Origin: Chitinophaga polysaccharea
GTDB taxonomy: Bacteria > Bacteroidota > Bacteroidia > Chitinophagales > Chitinophagaceae
Assembly: GCF_902150045.1 (NCBI RefSeq)
Contig: NZ_CABFVU010000001.1
Span: 3,348,001 to 3,412,000 of the forward strand
Length of the DNA stretch: 64,000 bases
Direction of reading: 5' to 3'
Shown: piece by piece, positions 47,235 to 55,524 of the stretch
Numbering within the stretch: position 1 is the first letter of the stretch
How the letters are laid out: the number at the start of each line of letters is the position of its first letter
The notes under the pieces: generated by a model
What the model saw: only the letters and a program-made list of their open reading frames with translations
Told to the model about the DNA's origin: nothing
Databases searched by the model: none
Translations under genes and position numbers: made by a program

Positions 47235-48101
47235 TTATTCATGCTTCCTGTATGCAGCAGGCGTTAGGTGCTCTCTTTTTTTAAAAGCTTTAATAAAGTT
47301 GGAAGTTTCGGGGAAATTAAGCCAGTCGGCAATTTCCTGGACCGACATAGTTGTTTGTCTCAATAATGTTTTTGCTTCCAGGAAAACCGTTTCGTCGATC
47401 AATGTTTTGGCGGGTTTTCCTATTTCGGATAACAGGATCTCACTCAGGTATTTGGGGGTTATATTCATTTCCCGGGCATAAAAATCGACGGTTCGTTTTG
47501 TTAAGAAATGTTCCACCACAAGGCTTTGAAATTGCCTTGCCAGTTTTTGTTTATGAGTGAGCCCATTCAGCTTATGGTTAAGATCGATATCATACATTTT
47601 GTTTGCAAGCATGAGAATGGAATAAACGATACCGGTAACAATGGTTTCATCATCCCTGAACGCTTTAAGTGTGTTGAACAACAATCTCATTTGCTTTAAT
47701 TGCGCGGTATTTAACTGGATTACATGGTTGCCGCCGGGCTGGAAGAACGGAAGTGAATCAGGAAACCCGGCAAAAGGGGAGCTCCTGAAAAAATCGCGTG
47801 TAAACAGTGCCGTATCCGTTAGTGCTGTAGATTCATTCAGCCATTGGGAAATAGTACCCGGGCCGATGGCAATACAACTGCCCTTGCTTATGACGTATTC
47901 ATTGTTTGCAATAAGAACGTTGTCTTTACCGCCGTAAGTGATGCCTATACCATAAAAAAAGTTACGTATCGGGAAACGGATGTCTGCCACTTTAAAGGTG
48001 GCATCGTCCAGCAGCATGTATTGGGTATTTGCTGCTTTAAAGAAATTATACTTTATATATTTAAAGATGTCGAATGATGCAAGATCCATTCCCTTTCTCA
48101 T
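47235..48101 (-). CDS. AraC-family regulator
   Basis: A 288-residue regulator with a divergent N-terminal sensor (ADIRFPIRNFFYGIGITYGG; GSCIAIGPGTISQW) and a C-terminal AraC DNA-binding domain (FYAREMNITPKYLSEILLSE; TTMSVQEIADWLNFPETSNF; KKREHLTPAAYRKHE). This is the arrangement seen in short Bacteroidota AraC activators beside a single oxidoreductase or hydrolase. It directly precedes the epoxide hydrolase on the same strand, so control of that gene is the simplest inference. Two upstream Met codons (residues 1 and 5) are possible starts. Confidence 0.9.
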   Translation of the reverse strand: MRKGMDLASFDIFKYIKYNFFKAANTQYMLLDDATFKVADIRFPIRNFFYGIGITYGGKDNVLIANNEYVISKGSCIAIGPGTISQWLNESTALTDTALFTRDFFRSSPFAGFPDSLPFFQPGGNHVIQLNTAQLKQMRLLFNTLKAFRDDETIVTGIVYSILMLANKMYDIDLNHKLNGLTHKQKLARQFQSLVVEHFLTKRTVDFYAREMNITPKYLSEILLSEIGKPAKTLIDETVFLEAKTLLRQTTMSVQEIADWLNFPETSNFIKAFKKREHLTPAAYRKHE

Positions 48102-48187
48102 ATGGGGTATGTATGGTTGCTATAAATTAAGGTATTGTTGGGCGGATTACCAAAAAAATGTGCTGTATAATGGGATGGCGCAAATGA

Positions 48188-49213
48188 TCATGTAAATATA
48201 TGTAAGGTCTGTTCTGAATCCAGCACATACATGCGGTTATCAAATACATAAAATACATCTTCGGCCGCGGGGATCATAATACCTTTACGGCCGGTTTTGC
48301 TGGTATCGTGTATCCGGTAATGCCATAACAGCTCGCCGGTTTGTATATCCCATTCGCTGATAATGGTATCCAGGATACCTGCCATGTACATTTTGTTATC
48401 CCTGAATATTATATTGGCATAAAGGTCAATGTCTGCAAATTTAATAAGAGATGACAGGTCCACGCTGTGAAGGCATACACCATCCGCAGCATTGATATGC
48501 CATATTTCCCTGTTCACAAAGCATAATATGGTCTGACCCGTTACCTGGAACCTCATGCCAGCGCCTTTCACCAGCCAGTGTAACCTGCCGTTCCCGGCAT
48601 CCAGGCAAAGTAGATAGTCTGTTTGCCCGCTGGTAACGCCTACGTATATACGGTTACCGGCAAACTGTCCGCGGGCGACGATCTCATAATTCCCTGCAGG
48701 CAGGCCCAGCTCATTTATATTCACTTCCCACATGGCGGTGCCTTTTGCTTCGCTGAAACAGGTGAGCAGCTCTTTTTTCTCAGTATGTGTTGCCACTAAC
48801 AGATCGCCATTCCTGGTGAAAAGGTGAGTATAGGCGCCATCAGTTTCCCAGATAATGCTGGAATTCCGGAAATTATATTTGCTCAGGTTCCAGCCGGCAG
48901 CCGTTTTATTGCGGATGATCATACTATCATCATACAGCAGTTTGATCTGCAGGCTGCCTGTATAATTGAACGGATATTCCTTTCTAACGTTGCTATCTGT
49001 GTTCCAGGTAATGATGTTGTCTTTTGTCCGAATAACCACTTCCTCATTTGCTGCTGCAACCAGCACAAAAGGCGTTGGCTCCGGTACGCCTCCGCTAACT
49101 AAAAGATTGTAGTCTATCCGGATGATAGCGTTATCGCTGTTCTTATAAACAATACCTGCTGCTGTAATAAGCGGTTCCTGTACCTGGTTTAGTCGGTGGA
49201 CTAATTGCATCAT
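48188..49213 (-). CDS. PQQ-like beta-propeller protein, cytoplasmic
   Basis: A ~341-residue protein made of repeated ~40-residue propeller blades, each with a W-D or W-E-like end (SSIIWETDGAYTHLFTRNGD; GTAMWEVNINELG; LLCLDAGNGRLHWLVKGAGM; ISEWDIQTGELLWHYRIHD). The pattern resembles BamB/PQQ-like repeats, but there is no signal peptide, so it probably stays in the cytoplasm. No PQQ-ligand motif is visible. The frame opens at 49255, but ATG 49213 (MMQLVHRLN) is the likelier start. Similar orphan propellers are common in Bacteroidota with no known role. Confidence 0.65.
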   Translation of the reverse strand: MMQLVHRLNQVQEPLITAAGIVYKNSDNAIIRIDYNLLVSGGVPEPTPFVLVAAANEEVVIRTKDNIITWNTDSNVRKEYPFNYTGSLQIKLLYDDSMIIRNKTAAGWNLSKYNFRNSSIIWETDGAYTHLFTRNGDLLVATHTEKKELLTCFSEAKGTAMWEVNINELGLPAGNYEIVARGQFAGNRIYVGVTSGQTDYLLCLDAGNGRLHWLVKGAGMRFQVTGQTILCFVNREIWHINAADGVCLHSVDLSSLIKFADIDLYANIIFRDNKMYMAGILDTIISEWDIQTGELLWHYRIHDTSKTGRKGIMIPAAEDVFYVFDNRMYVLDSEQTLHIFT

Positions 49214-49399
49214 ATTATCTGACAAAAAAAATAAAGCTGATGTTTCAAAATGCACTTACATGGTAAGTTTGAAACAAACTCTCAAAGGAGAGGTATCCAC
49301 TAAAATACAATGTTTTCTTTGTCGTAACTAATGTATTTGCCTCCGGTAGCCGGGAAAGAGGTTGGCGGCAGGAAGAGTAAAGACAGGGGGCCGCCGCTT

Positions 49400-49852
49400 T
49401 TATTTCCCGGGAACATAAGTTGCTTGTAAAGCCAGCATTTTCCAACGGCCACCGGCGAGAATATAAGTGCCTGTAATTCTCTCCAGAAGGTCGCGGGGGG
49501 CTTCATTATTTTTAGCGATCCTGATATGTGCTACTCCGGTCAGAATCGCAGTTGAACCGGAGATGGTCACATGCTCATCTGAGGTGCTCATCAATGATAT
49601 TTTTATGGAAGGATGAAGTGCGAAGCCTTTGATATAGCCTTCCTTATCCAGTACATCTGCATTTGCAGTCGTGAACAGGAAGCCATCTGCTATATTTTCC
49701 CGGATCAGTGCTTCTGTTTTTTCGGCGGTGCCTTTAAAAAGCTGGCGATTGACGTCCAGTATCTGTTGTGTTTGCATATGTTGATCTTTAGATTGGCCAT
49801 AAGTAGTCATCATCACTATAAGCAGAGCGATAGTGCCTGTAATTCTTTTCAT
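49400..49852 (-). CDS. Secreted NTF2-like (DUF4440) protein
   Basis: A 150-residue exported protein: signal peptide to TYGQ, then one NTF2/SnoaL-like cone fold (QQILDVNRQLFKGTAEKTEA; ENIADGFLFTTANADVLDKE; TSDEHVTISGSTAILTGVAH; ERITGTYILAGGRWKMLALQ). This fold binds small molecules or serves as an accessory domain; no catalytic signature is recognisable. It is flanked by unrelated genes on the same strand. Confidence 0.8.
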   Translation of the reverse strand: MKRITGTIALLIVMMTTYGQSKDQHMQTQQILDVNRQLFKGTAEKTEALIRENIADGFLFTTANADVLDKEGYIKGFALHPSIKISLMSTSDEHVTISGSTAILTGVAHIRIAKNNEAPRDLLERITGTYILAGGRWKMLALQATYVPGK

Positions 49853-49914
49853 TACATACTGTTTTTGTACACTGTAAAATTAGGAACTGATGGGCCATTC
49901 CATTATAACCTGGG

Positions 49915-50520
49915 TTATAATCGTACTTCAGCTATCGCCTTTTTTGAAAGTCTTTTGCGGATGCGGCTCAAGGAGGCCTGTTTGATGCCGATATAGGAAG
50001 CGATATGATACAACGGGATACGTTCCAGTATTTCAGGTTGCTGTTGTTGCAGTTTGAGATATCTGTCTGCCGGTTTGTCAAGTAACAACATTTCACTGCA
50101 TAGCAGGGCAGACACGTACAGTGTTTCGGCAGCGATGCGGCCAAACCTTTCCCAGTTTCTGCTGGTATTGAACAATGATTGTAGTAACTCATAGGAGAGG
50201 AGGAAGACCTCCGAATCCTCCATGGCCTGGATCCACATTTTGCCTGGTGTTTGCGTAAGAAAACTGTGATAGGCTTTGGGCCATTGTCCCTCAAAGAAAA
50301 AGCTGCAATTGATCTCTTCTCCGTCAATCACATAATATGCACGGAAAAGACCGTTGATAACAAAGGCGATCTCTTTATAGATCTTCCCTTCTTCTATAAA
50401 GAACTCGCCTTTTTTGAAGGATTTATAACGAAGACCGGCCTGGCAAAGATTCCAGTCCTCTTCTGTAATTCTGCTAACCCTATTGATGCCTGCGAGGATC
50501 TTTTGATAAGCTGTTGTCAT
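49915..50520 (-). CDS. Crp/Fnr-family regulator
   Basis: A 201-residue regulator. The N-terminal cyclic-nucleotide-binding-like beta roll reads KSFKKGEFFIEEGKIYKEIA and INGLFRAYYVIDGEEINCSF. The long dimer helix region follows (ALLCSEMLLLDKPADRYLKL). The C-terminal HTH is IPLYHIASYIGIKQASLSRI, ending in RKRLSKKA. This is the CRP-like type widespread in Bacteroidota, which usually lacks the cAMP-binding residues. The open frame extends to 50733 in sequence that is antisense to the arginase-like gene, so ATG 50520 is used. It lies 49 bases downstream of that gene. Confidence 0.9.
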   Translation of the reverse strand: MTTAYQKILAGINRVSRITEEDWNLCQAGLRYKSFKKGEFFIEEGKIYKEIAFVINGLFRAYYVIDGEEINCSFFFEGQWPKAYHSFLTQTPGKMWIQAMEDSEVFLLSYELLQSLFNTSRNWERFGRIAAETLYVSALLCSEMLLLDKPADRYLKLQQQQPEILERIPLYHIASYIGIKQASLSRIRKRLSKKAIAEVRL

Positions 50521-50569
50521 GGCCGGATTGATTTCCAGTACGAAGATATTATTGAAGCGGAGATGTAGC

Positions 50570-51474
50570 TCAACCGGCAGTAAAAGCGCGGATAAGCATT
50601 TGGGTGATGTTCTTGGCGATATGGCCGTCCGGGTCCATACGAGGGTTAAAGATGGTAACGCTGATGCCGGCCATATTGCCGGTGTGGAGCAACTGGTTGA
50701 TGAGATAGGCCGTCTGCTCAAAGGAAAGACCACCGGGCAGGTGGTATTCTACTGCGGGATTGATCTCATCGGCAAGGGAGTCGGTATCGAAATGCAGCCA
50801 GTAACCATCTACCTTCCAGTTATTGATATCTGCAATGATGCCAGTAGTTACGGTTTCTATACCTTTCTGTCCGATCAGCTCCATATCATAAACACGAATG
50901 GACGTATCACGGATATCCCGGGAGCCATAATGTGCAGCCTCAGCTGCATCCCGTTGTGCAACATGGATCACATGTTCATCCTTTACATAAGGTTGTGAAT
51001 TGTTGATATTGGTTAGACTGGCGGGGCCACGGCCGGTTACAAAGCCCAGGTCCATATCTGCTACTTCCCCCGTTGGGGATTTTGAAGGCTCATAAAAATC
51101 GGCGTGGGCATCTATGAATACCAGGCCATAGGTACCCATGGTTTTAAGCCCGGACATAATTCCCAGCAGGATACTGCAATCTCCTCCCAAAACAAAAGCA
51201 AATGTTTCCTGCCGGCTGTAGCAGCTATTACTTTGCCCAATTTTATGGAGAACTGCCGGAGCGTATCAGGATTGAGGCATCCGGTTTCAGGATCTCTATC
51301 CTTGCTGTACATGGCGTTCAATGTGGAGAGGTATTGAACAGGAATATTGGTTTGCAACTGCTTTTCAAGTCCTGCGTTGATGAGGGCCTCAGGCAGGAGC
51401 TCCACACCATTAGGCTTTAGGCCAAGTATGGATGGTGCTGCTATTATTTCTATATGGTTTTTCAGGATTTTCAT
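50570..51474 (-). pseudogene. Arginase/ureohydrolase-family gene with one frameshift
   Basis: Two overlapping minus-strand frames together give a full ~300-residue ureohydrolase-superfamily protein. The N-terminal part starts at ATG 51474 (MKILKNHIEIIAAPSILGLK). The C-terminal part has VLGGDCSILLGIMSGL, VFIDAHADFYEP, FDTDSLADEINP and the terminal IFNPRMDPDGHIAKNI. The reading frame is lost at the run of three A (plus strand TTT 51205-51207); a fourth A would restore KTFAFVLGGDCS. The motif is GGDCS instead of the usual GGDHS, so one Mn ligand is replaced by Cys, as I recall in a side branch of this family. It may be a true pseudogene or a sequencing error. Confidence 0.8.
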
Positions 51475-51596
51475 GTGCAGAGGGGCGCAAATTCTGTTCC
51501 AGGGTGAGTGATTACTCACGTTTCTCATTTAAATCCGTTTTCAACAGATGCTGCCTGGTTTTTTGATCTAAATAATTATGAAAAAGGGATTTAAAT

Positions 51597-51626
51597 TTTG
51601 AAAAATAAAATAATTAACTATTTTTG
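51597..51626 (+). promoter_or_regulatory. Bacteroidota-type promoter of tRNA-Pro
   Basis: TTTG at 51597-51600, an 18-base spacer, then TATTTTTG at 51619-51626, an exact TAnnTTTG -7 box. Transcription would begin about 25 bases before the tRNA. Confidence 0.75.
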
Positions 51627-51658
51627 CATCCCGTAAAACACGGGAATACCGGTAAAAA

Positions 51659-51732
51659 CGGGACGTAGCGCAGCCCGGTAGCGCGCTTGCATGGGGTGCA
51701 AGAGGTCGCTGGTTCGAATCCAGTCGTCCCGA
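51659..51732 (+). tRNA. tRNA-Pro (anticodon GGG)
   Basis: A full cloverleaf can be folded by eye: acceptor CGGGACG (51659-51665) with CGTCCCG (51725-51731) and discriminator A at 51732. The D stem is GCGC/GCGC, the anticodon stem CTTGC/GCAAG around loop ATGGGGT (anticodon GGG), and the T stem GCTGG/CCAGT around TTCGAAT. The 3' CCA is not encoded. Its last 11 bases lie in a 12-bp direct repeat marking the end of an integrated island. Confidence 0.96.
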
Positions 51733-51733
51733 C
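51722..51733 (+). repeat. Left attachment repeat (attL) at the tRNA 3' end
   Basis: AGTCGTCCCGAC, the tRNA-Pro 3' end, recurs in direct orientation at 63890-63901. It marks the left edge of the island. Confidence 0.75.
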
Positions 51734-51780
51734 TTTTAGGCAAAATGTTTTGTAACACTTTGTTATCAAATTCGCCGCAA

Positions 51781-51814
51781 AAGCCCGTAGATCATAGATC
51801 TGCGGGCTTTTTTG
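51781..51814 (+). terminator. Hairpin terminator after tRNA-Pro, inside the island edge
   Basis: AAGCCCGTAGATC (51781-51793) pairs with GATCTGCGGGCTT (51797-51809), one wobble pair and a three-base loop, and T-rich sequence follows. It was brought in or retained just inside attL and now ends the tRNA transcript. Confidence 0.85.
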
Positions 51815-51930
51815 TTTTCCGCCATATACCATCTTATTACGGATCAAGTTGAAAAGTTGGGGATCAAGTTGAAAAGTTGGGGGATAGGATAAAAAGTAGT
51901 TTTTTTGCAGCAGATTAACCAACGAAGCAC

Positions 51931-52284
51931 GTGGATCAGAATTTTCGCAAACTAGTAGAGATGCTGTTACCAGCAGGGGTTTTAGAGTATTTTGACTTAA
52001 TTGATTCAAGTCAGAATAAGGAGGGTATTGATATATACCTGGAAGAAAAGAATACAATCCCAGTAGAGCATCAGCATAGAAAAGCACACTCCAAAGGTTT
52101 CTTCTCAGAAATTGCAATTCAGGATTTTCCTATACGTGGCCAAAAGGTCACCCTGCATGCCAAACGCCGTCGGTGGGAGGTTTTAGAGGATGGAGAAATA
52201 ATAACAAGAGATTGGGAAATAGTTAAAAAAGGCACACGAATGACACCGGAGTTCGGTGCTTTTTTAAAAGGATTACTTAGATAA
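51931..52284 (+). CDS. ISAon1-type transposase, N-terminal reading frame
   Basis: A 117-residue product corresponding to the N-terminal region of ISAon1-type transposases. It starts DQNFRKLVEMLLPAGVLEYF and contains FPIRGQKVTLHAKRRRW, a basic strand that probably contacts DNA. The last part, GTRMTPEFGAFLKGLLR, continues naturally into KYPVSPVQLGHF in another frame downstream. It stops at TAA 52282-52284, 16 bases before the next annotated start. Start read as GTG at 51931 (no ATG precedes LLP). In this IS group the transposase is often split over two frames. Confidence 0.8.
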   Translation: MDQNFRKLVEMLLPAGVLEYFDLIDSSQNKEGIDIYLEEKNTIPVEHQHRKAHSKGFFSEIAIQDFPIRGQKVTLHAKRRRWEVLEDGEIITRDWEIVKKGTRMTPEFGAFLKGLLR

Positions 52285-52300
52285 ATATCCTGTAAGCCCT

Positions 52301-53260
52301 GTGCAATTGGGCCATTTCTTTCAGATAGACGGTAAACAGTTAGGCCAGCAATACAAGCATCATCTCAGTGATTTTGGTACCTGGGATCAAAAAGAACATG
52401 CTACTGAATGGATGCTTTTTGAACAAAACATTGGTGCCGCTTTAAGTATAGACGAGACAGCCTTTTCCAGTGGAGAACTGTATACAATTGTCACTAATAA
52501 GCTGGCCAAAGGGCGCAAAGGCTCAATAGTGGCTATGATCAAGGGCACTCAGTCTGAATTTCTGAAAGAAATACTGTTTAAGATCCCTAAACGCCTGCGT
52601 GGAAGAGTACAGGAAGTTACCATCGATATGTCTGGTAGCCTTAATAGCGCTGTTAAAGCCTGTTTCCCTAACGCCCATCGGGTGATAGATCGCTTCCATG
52701 TGCAACACCTGGCTTTTGATGCGGTACAGGAAATCAGAATAAAGCATCGCTGGGAAGCCCTGGAACAGGAGAATCTGGAATACGAGCAGGCAAAACGAGC
52801 CGCAATGAAGTATGAGCCAGTCAGGCTCGCTAACGGCGATACAGCTAAACAGCTGCTGGCCAGAAGCCGATACTTGCTATTTAAGCATCCCAGACTATGG
52901 ACCAGAGAGCAGCAGCAGAGAGCGGAACTTTTATTTAGTCATTACCCCCTTATTCATAAATCCTACCAGCTATCCCTGCGACTCGGTGAGGTTTACAGAC
53001 ATTGTAAGTGTAAAGAAGAAGCATTTAAGAAGCTGGCTTTGTGGTATAATGACGTGGAGGAAGCGGGGATTTTATCCTTCAAGACCGTTGCCAGGACTAT
53101 CAGAACTCATTATCTGGGTATCCTCAACTTCTTCAACAACAGAGCCACCAATGCGGCTGCAGAATCATTCAATGCAAAAGTAAAGTCCTTTAGAAATGCA
53201 CTGCGAGGGGTGCGGGATGTAGAATTCTTTCTTTATAGATTGACTAAACTTTATGCCTAA
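52301..53260 (+). CDS. ISAon1-type transposase, DDE catalytic reading frame
   Basis: The 319-residue catalytic part of an ISL3-superfamily DDE transposase. SIDETAFSSGELYTIVTNK holds the first Asp, EVTIDMSGSLNSAVKACFPN and AHRVIDRFHVQHLAFDAVQE the second region, and NNRATNAAAESFNAKVKSFR the Glu, with the terminal FFLYRLTKLYA. The frame is open back to a stop at 52265 and reads KYPVSPVQLGHF before the GTG at 52301, so true translation probably enters from the upstream frame by +1 shifting (or -2), or starts at this GTG. The catalytic residues appear intact, so the element may be active. Confidence 0.85.
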   Translation: MQLGHFFQIDGKQLGQQYKHHLSDFGTWDQKEHATEWMLFEQNIGAALSIDETAFSSGELYTIVTNKLAKGRKGSIVAMIKGTQSEFLKEILFKIPKRLRGRVQEVTIDMSGSLNSAVKACFPNAHRVIDRFHVQHLAFDAVQEIRIKHRWEALEQENLEYEQAKRAAMKYEPVRLANGDTAKQLLARSRYLLFKHPRLWTREQQQRAELLFSHYPLIHKSYQLSLRLGEVYRHCKCKEEAFKKLALWYNDVEEAGILSFKTVARTIRTHYLGILNFFNNRATNAAAESFNAKVKSFRNALRGVRDVEFFLYRLTKLYA

Positions 53261-53334
53261 AATTTATGGACATCCCCCAACTTTTCAACTTGATCCCTTA
53301 TTACATCCAATTTCAAGTTATTAGCCGCGTAATC

Positions 53335-53372
53335 CATTGAGTAGGTTTATTGAGTAATTTACCTACTCAATG
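53335..53372. repeat. Inverted repeat upstream of the integrase
   Basis: CATTGAGTAGGT (53335-53346) and ACCTACTCAATG (53361-53372) are perfect 12-base arms around a 14-base spacer, itself containing ATTGAGTAATT. This could be a protein-binding or recombination site of the island. Confidence 0.6.
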
Positions 53373-53502
53373 TAGATTATTTAGCATATGTAGTGATTTG
53401 TATTGCATTTCATTACAAAGCATATCAACTTGTTTCAAATGGTATGCGAGCGCTTTTTTCTACTCATTTTTTGGCCAGTGGGTCCGGTTTTATTGAGTAA
53501 TT
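53346..53502. repeat. 14-bp direct repeat upstream of the integrase
   Basis: TTTATTGAGTAATT occurs at 53346-53359 and 53489-53502; the first copy lies inside the inverted repeat at 53335-53372. Integrase arm-binding sites or autoregulatory operators are typically arranged this way near int genes. The second copy ends 29 bases before the integrase start. Confidence 0.55.
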
Positions 53503-53531
53503 GATTTGTCCATTTAAAATGAGAAAACAAC

Positions 53532-54944
53532 ATGAGAAGCGAAAACACCTTTGGAGTTTTATTCTCCATCAGGCAAAACAAAAACAAACGGAAAGACTAT
53601 TCTGTATTCGCAAAAATTTCTTGCAACGGCACTCCTGAAAGGGAGATCACCATTAAAGGCGGATTTGACCCCAAGAACTGGAACGAAGGGAGAGGTAGAC
53701 CCCATCTTTATACCAAAGAATTAAGAGAGTTTGATACCTACCTAAACAAGGTCGATGCGAAGCTAACAGCCATCTACCAGGAGCTGGAATTAAATGAAGG
53801 CATACTCACTGCAGACAACATCAAAAACCACTATTTAGGCCAGGGTGATGCCATAGAGCGGGTAACCATGCTGGAACTCACCAAACGCGCCTACGAAAAA
53901 TACAGCCTGGAACTAAAAAAAGGCAGCCTTAAAAACTATGGGGCCACCAACAGCTATATCGCCCGTTTTTGCGAATCAAAATACTCCGGCGGGGATATTC
54001 CCCTGCGGCAGCTCAACTTCAATTTCGTGGATGAATTTTTTACCTATATTTTAAAGAACCCTATCAAGCCAAACGACCCTTGTAAAAAGACAGGCGCCAT
54101 GAAACATATTGAAAGGTTAAAAAAGATGGTGAAGTGGGCCGGCTTAAAAGGATGGTGTGTTAAAGATGTATTTGCTGAATTTAAAATCAGCATTAAGAGA
54201 AAGGAAACCGAGTACCTGGTGTGGGAACAATTACAGGCCGTAGAAAACGTGGTGTTAATTAATCCGTTAACAAGGCTTGTCCGGGCCATCTTTGTTTTTT
54301 GTTGTTATACGGGTATGGCCCCCATTGATGTACAATCGCTCAGACCCAGCCAACTGTCCAAAGATATGTTCGGCAATATCTGGATGACCTACACAAGGGT
54401 AAAAAGTGAAGTTCCTGCATGGGTACCGCTACTGGATAAGGCCAAAGAAATCCTGGAAGAATTTGGCCTGGAACAGGGCGCCACCTATCGGGAAACGGTT
54501 TTCAAGCATGTTTCCAATAAGGTAATGAATGACCACCTAAAAATCATTGGCCTTGCATGTGGATTTGATTTTGAGGTGCATCCATATGTGGCAAGGCATA
54601 CCTTTGGTACCACCGTTACTACGCAATTGGGTGTACCGGTGGAAGTCACTCAAATCATGATGGGACATGAAGATATAGAAAGTACCATGATCTATTCCAG
54701 GGTTGGAAATCCTTTAGTACTTATGTATATGCAACGGGTACAACAAAAGATTAATTCTGGCATGACCATAGGAATAAATGGCATCAACGAAGAACAATTC
54801 CTACTGCTGCTGGAAAAGATCGCCCCAAAGGTGCTGGAAAATGTATTCACAAACGAAATTATGCCGAAGCTGCTTGAAATCGTTCACAAAAATCCAGCTC
54901 CACCACAGCTGCCCCTTCCCCAGGAACACAGAGATGCGGTGTAA
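53532..54944 (+). CDS. Tyrosine recombinase/integrase of the island
   Basis: A 470-residue Bacteroidota-type integrase. The N-terminal arm-binding-like domain has VLFSIRQNKNKRKDYSVFAK and EITIKGGFDPKNWNEGRGRP. A SAM-like core-binding domain (~110-210) reads MLELTKRAYEKYSLELKKG. The catalytic domain shows CCYTGMAPIDVQSLR, where the first Arg of the R-K-H-R-H-Y set is not at the usual place, as in IntDOT-like enzymes. It then has Lys in TRVKSEVPAW, HPYVARHTFG (H-x-x-R), MMGHEDIESTMIYSRV (His and nucleophile Tyr). A ~60-residue tail extends past the Tyr. It should catalyse insertion/excision at the tRNA-Pro repeat. Confidence 0.93.
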   Translation: MRSENTFGVLFSIRQNKNKRKDYSVFAKISCNGTPEREITIKGGFDPKNWNEGRGRPHLYTKELREFDTYLNKVDAKLTAIYQELELNEGILTADNIKNHYLGQGDAIERVTMLELTKRAYEKYSLELKKGSLKNYGATNSYIARFCESKYSGGDIPLRQLNFNFVDEFFTYILKNPIKPNDPCKKTGAMKHIERLKKMVKWAGLKGWCVKDVFAEFKISIKRKETEYLVWEQLQAVENVVLINPLTRLVRAIFVFCCYTGMAPIDVQSLRPSQLSKDMFGNIWMTYTRVKSEVPAWVPLLDKAKEILEEFGLEQGATYRETVFKHVSNKVMNDHLKIIGLACGFDFEVHPYVARHTFGTTVTTQLGVPVEVTQIMMGHEDIESTMIYSRVGNPLVLMYMQRVQQKINSGMTIGINGINEEQFLLLLEKIAPKVLENVFTNEIMPKLLEIVHKNPAPPQLPLPQEHRDAV

Positions 54945-54957
54945 CCCTTGTAAATTG

Positions 54958-55001
54958 ATTAAGCATACCTATCCGGGTTATTATGGATTGGTATGCTTAA
55001 T
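54958..55001. other. Long-stem hairpin after the integrase
   Basis: ATTAAGCATACC (54958-54969) pairs perfectly with GGTATGCTTAAT (54990-55001) around a 20-base loop. It lacks a T-run, so it is a weak terminator or a protein site rather than a classical terminator. Confidence 0.6.
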
Positions 55002-55059
55002 TCATTACTTATCGGTTGGGCGCTATTGAACTAATAAACTGCTAGGTAAGGTGAAGGAA

Positions 55060-55386
55060 TTATGCGTCATGTTCCCTGTAGTCAAGAATTTTCTGCGCAA
55101 TTTCTTGGTCGCTCACGCTGTTTCCAAACTCCTGTACATAGTCCTCTACCATTTCCTGTACCATGTATAATGGGAAAAGGTTCTCATACTTTATCCCTTC
55201 CACTTCAATGATTAAATTCCCAGGGATTTTATCTGCATCAAAGAATGCAATTTCAGCGTTAAGGCCACAGTGGTCCTTCATATATACCTCCACCTGATCG
55301 AAATCTACATCAGGTATTTGAGCACTGATAAGTTGTTGCGCTTTTGAAGCAGTTTTTAGATGATCTATCAATTCAATTAATTTCAT
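55060..55386 (-). CDS. Unknown acidic island protein
   Basis: A 108-residue, strongly acidic protein (LIELIDHLKTASKAQQLISA; DVDFDQVEVYMKDHCGLNAE; YENLFPLYMVQEMVEDYVQE). No signal peptide, membrane segment or known motif is visible. It reads as a small soluble alpha/beta protein, and such proteins occur as accessory genes or inhibitors on mobile elements. It is convergent with the integrase and separated from it by a hairpin. Start at 55386 ATG fits. Function not recognised. Confidence 0.6.
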   Translation of the reverse strand: MKLIELIDHLKTASKAQQLISAQIPDVDFDQVEVYMKDHCGLNAEIAFFDADKIPGNLIIEVEGIKYENLFPLYMVQEMVEDYVQEFGNSVSDQEIAQKILDYREHDA

Positions 55387-55524
55387 ATATCAAGTTAAAT
55401 TTTATTTACCCCAAAGGGACATTCGCCCCTTGCCAAAAGGATGCATCACATTCCTGCAGATCCCCTGATCGTTAACTTCCCATTAGCATAAGTTAAAGTA
55501 AATTGCCCGGACCAAAAAAAACAC

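Larger units (their letters stand above)
51841..53296 (+). mobile_element. ISL3-family (ISAon1-type) insertion sequence, complete with TSD
   Basis: The ends are inverted repeats: GGATCAAGTTGAAAAGTTGG (from 51861) plus GGGAT on the left, and its exact complement ending at 53296 on the right (25-26 bp). The target duplication CTTATTAC is present at 51833-51840 and 53297-53304, the 8-bp length expected for ISL3. The outer 20 bases of the left end are tandemly duplicated (51841-51860 and 51861-51880). It carries a two-frame transposase and sits between the tRNA and the integrase gene, so it inserted after or within the island. Confidence 0.9.

Noticed and set aside
49915..50733. Extended N terminus of the Crp-like protein
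   Set aside because: Codons above 50520 are antisense of the arginase-like gene; the domain starts at ATG 50520.
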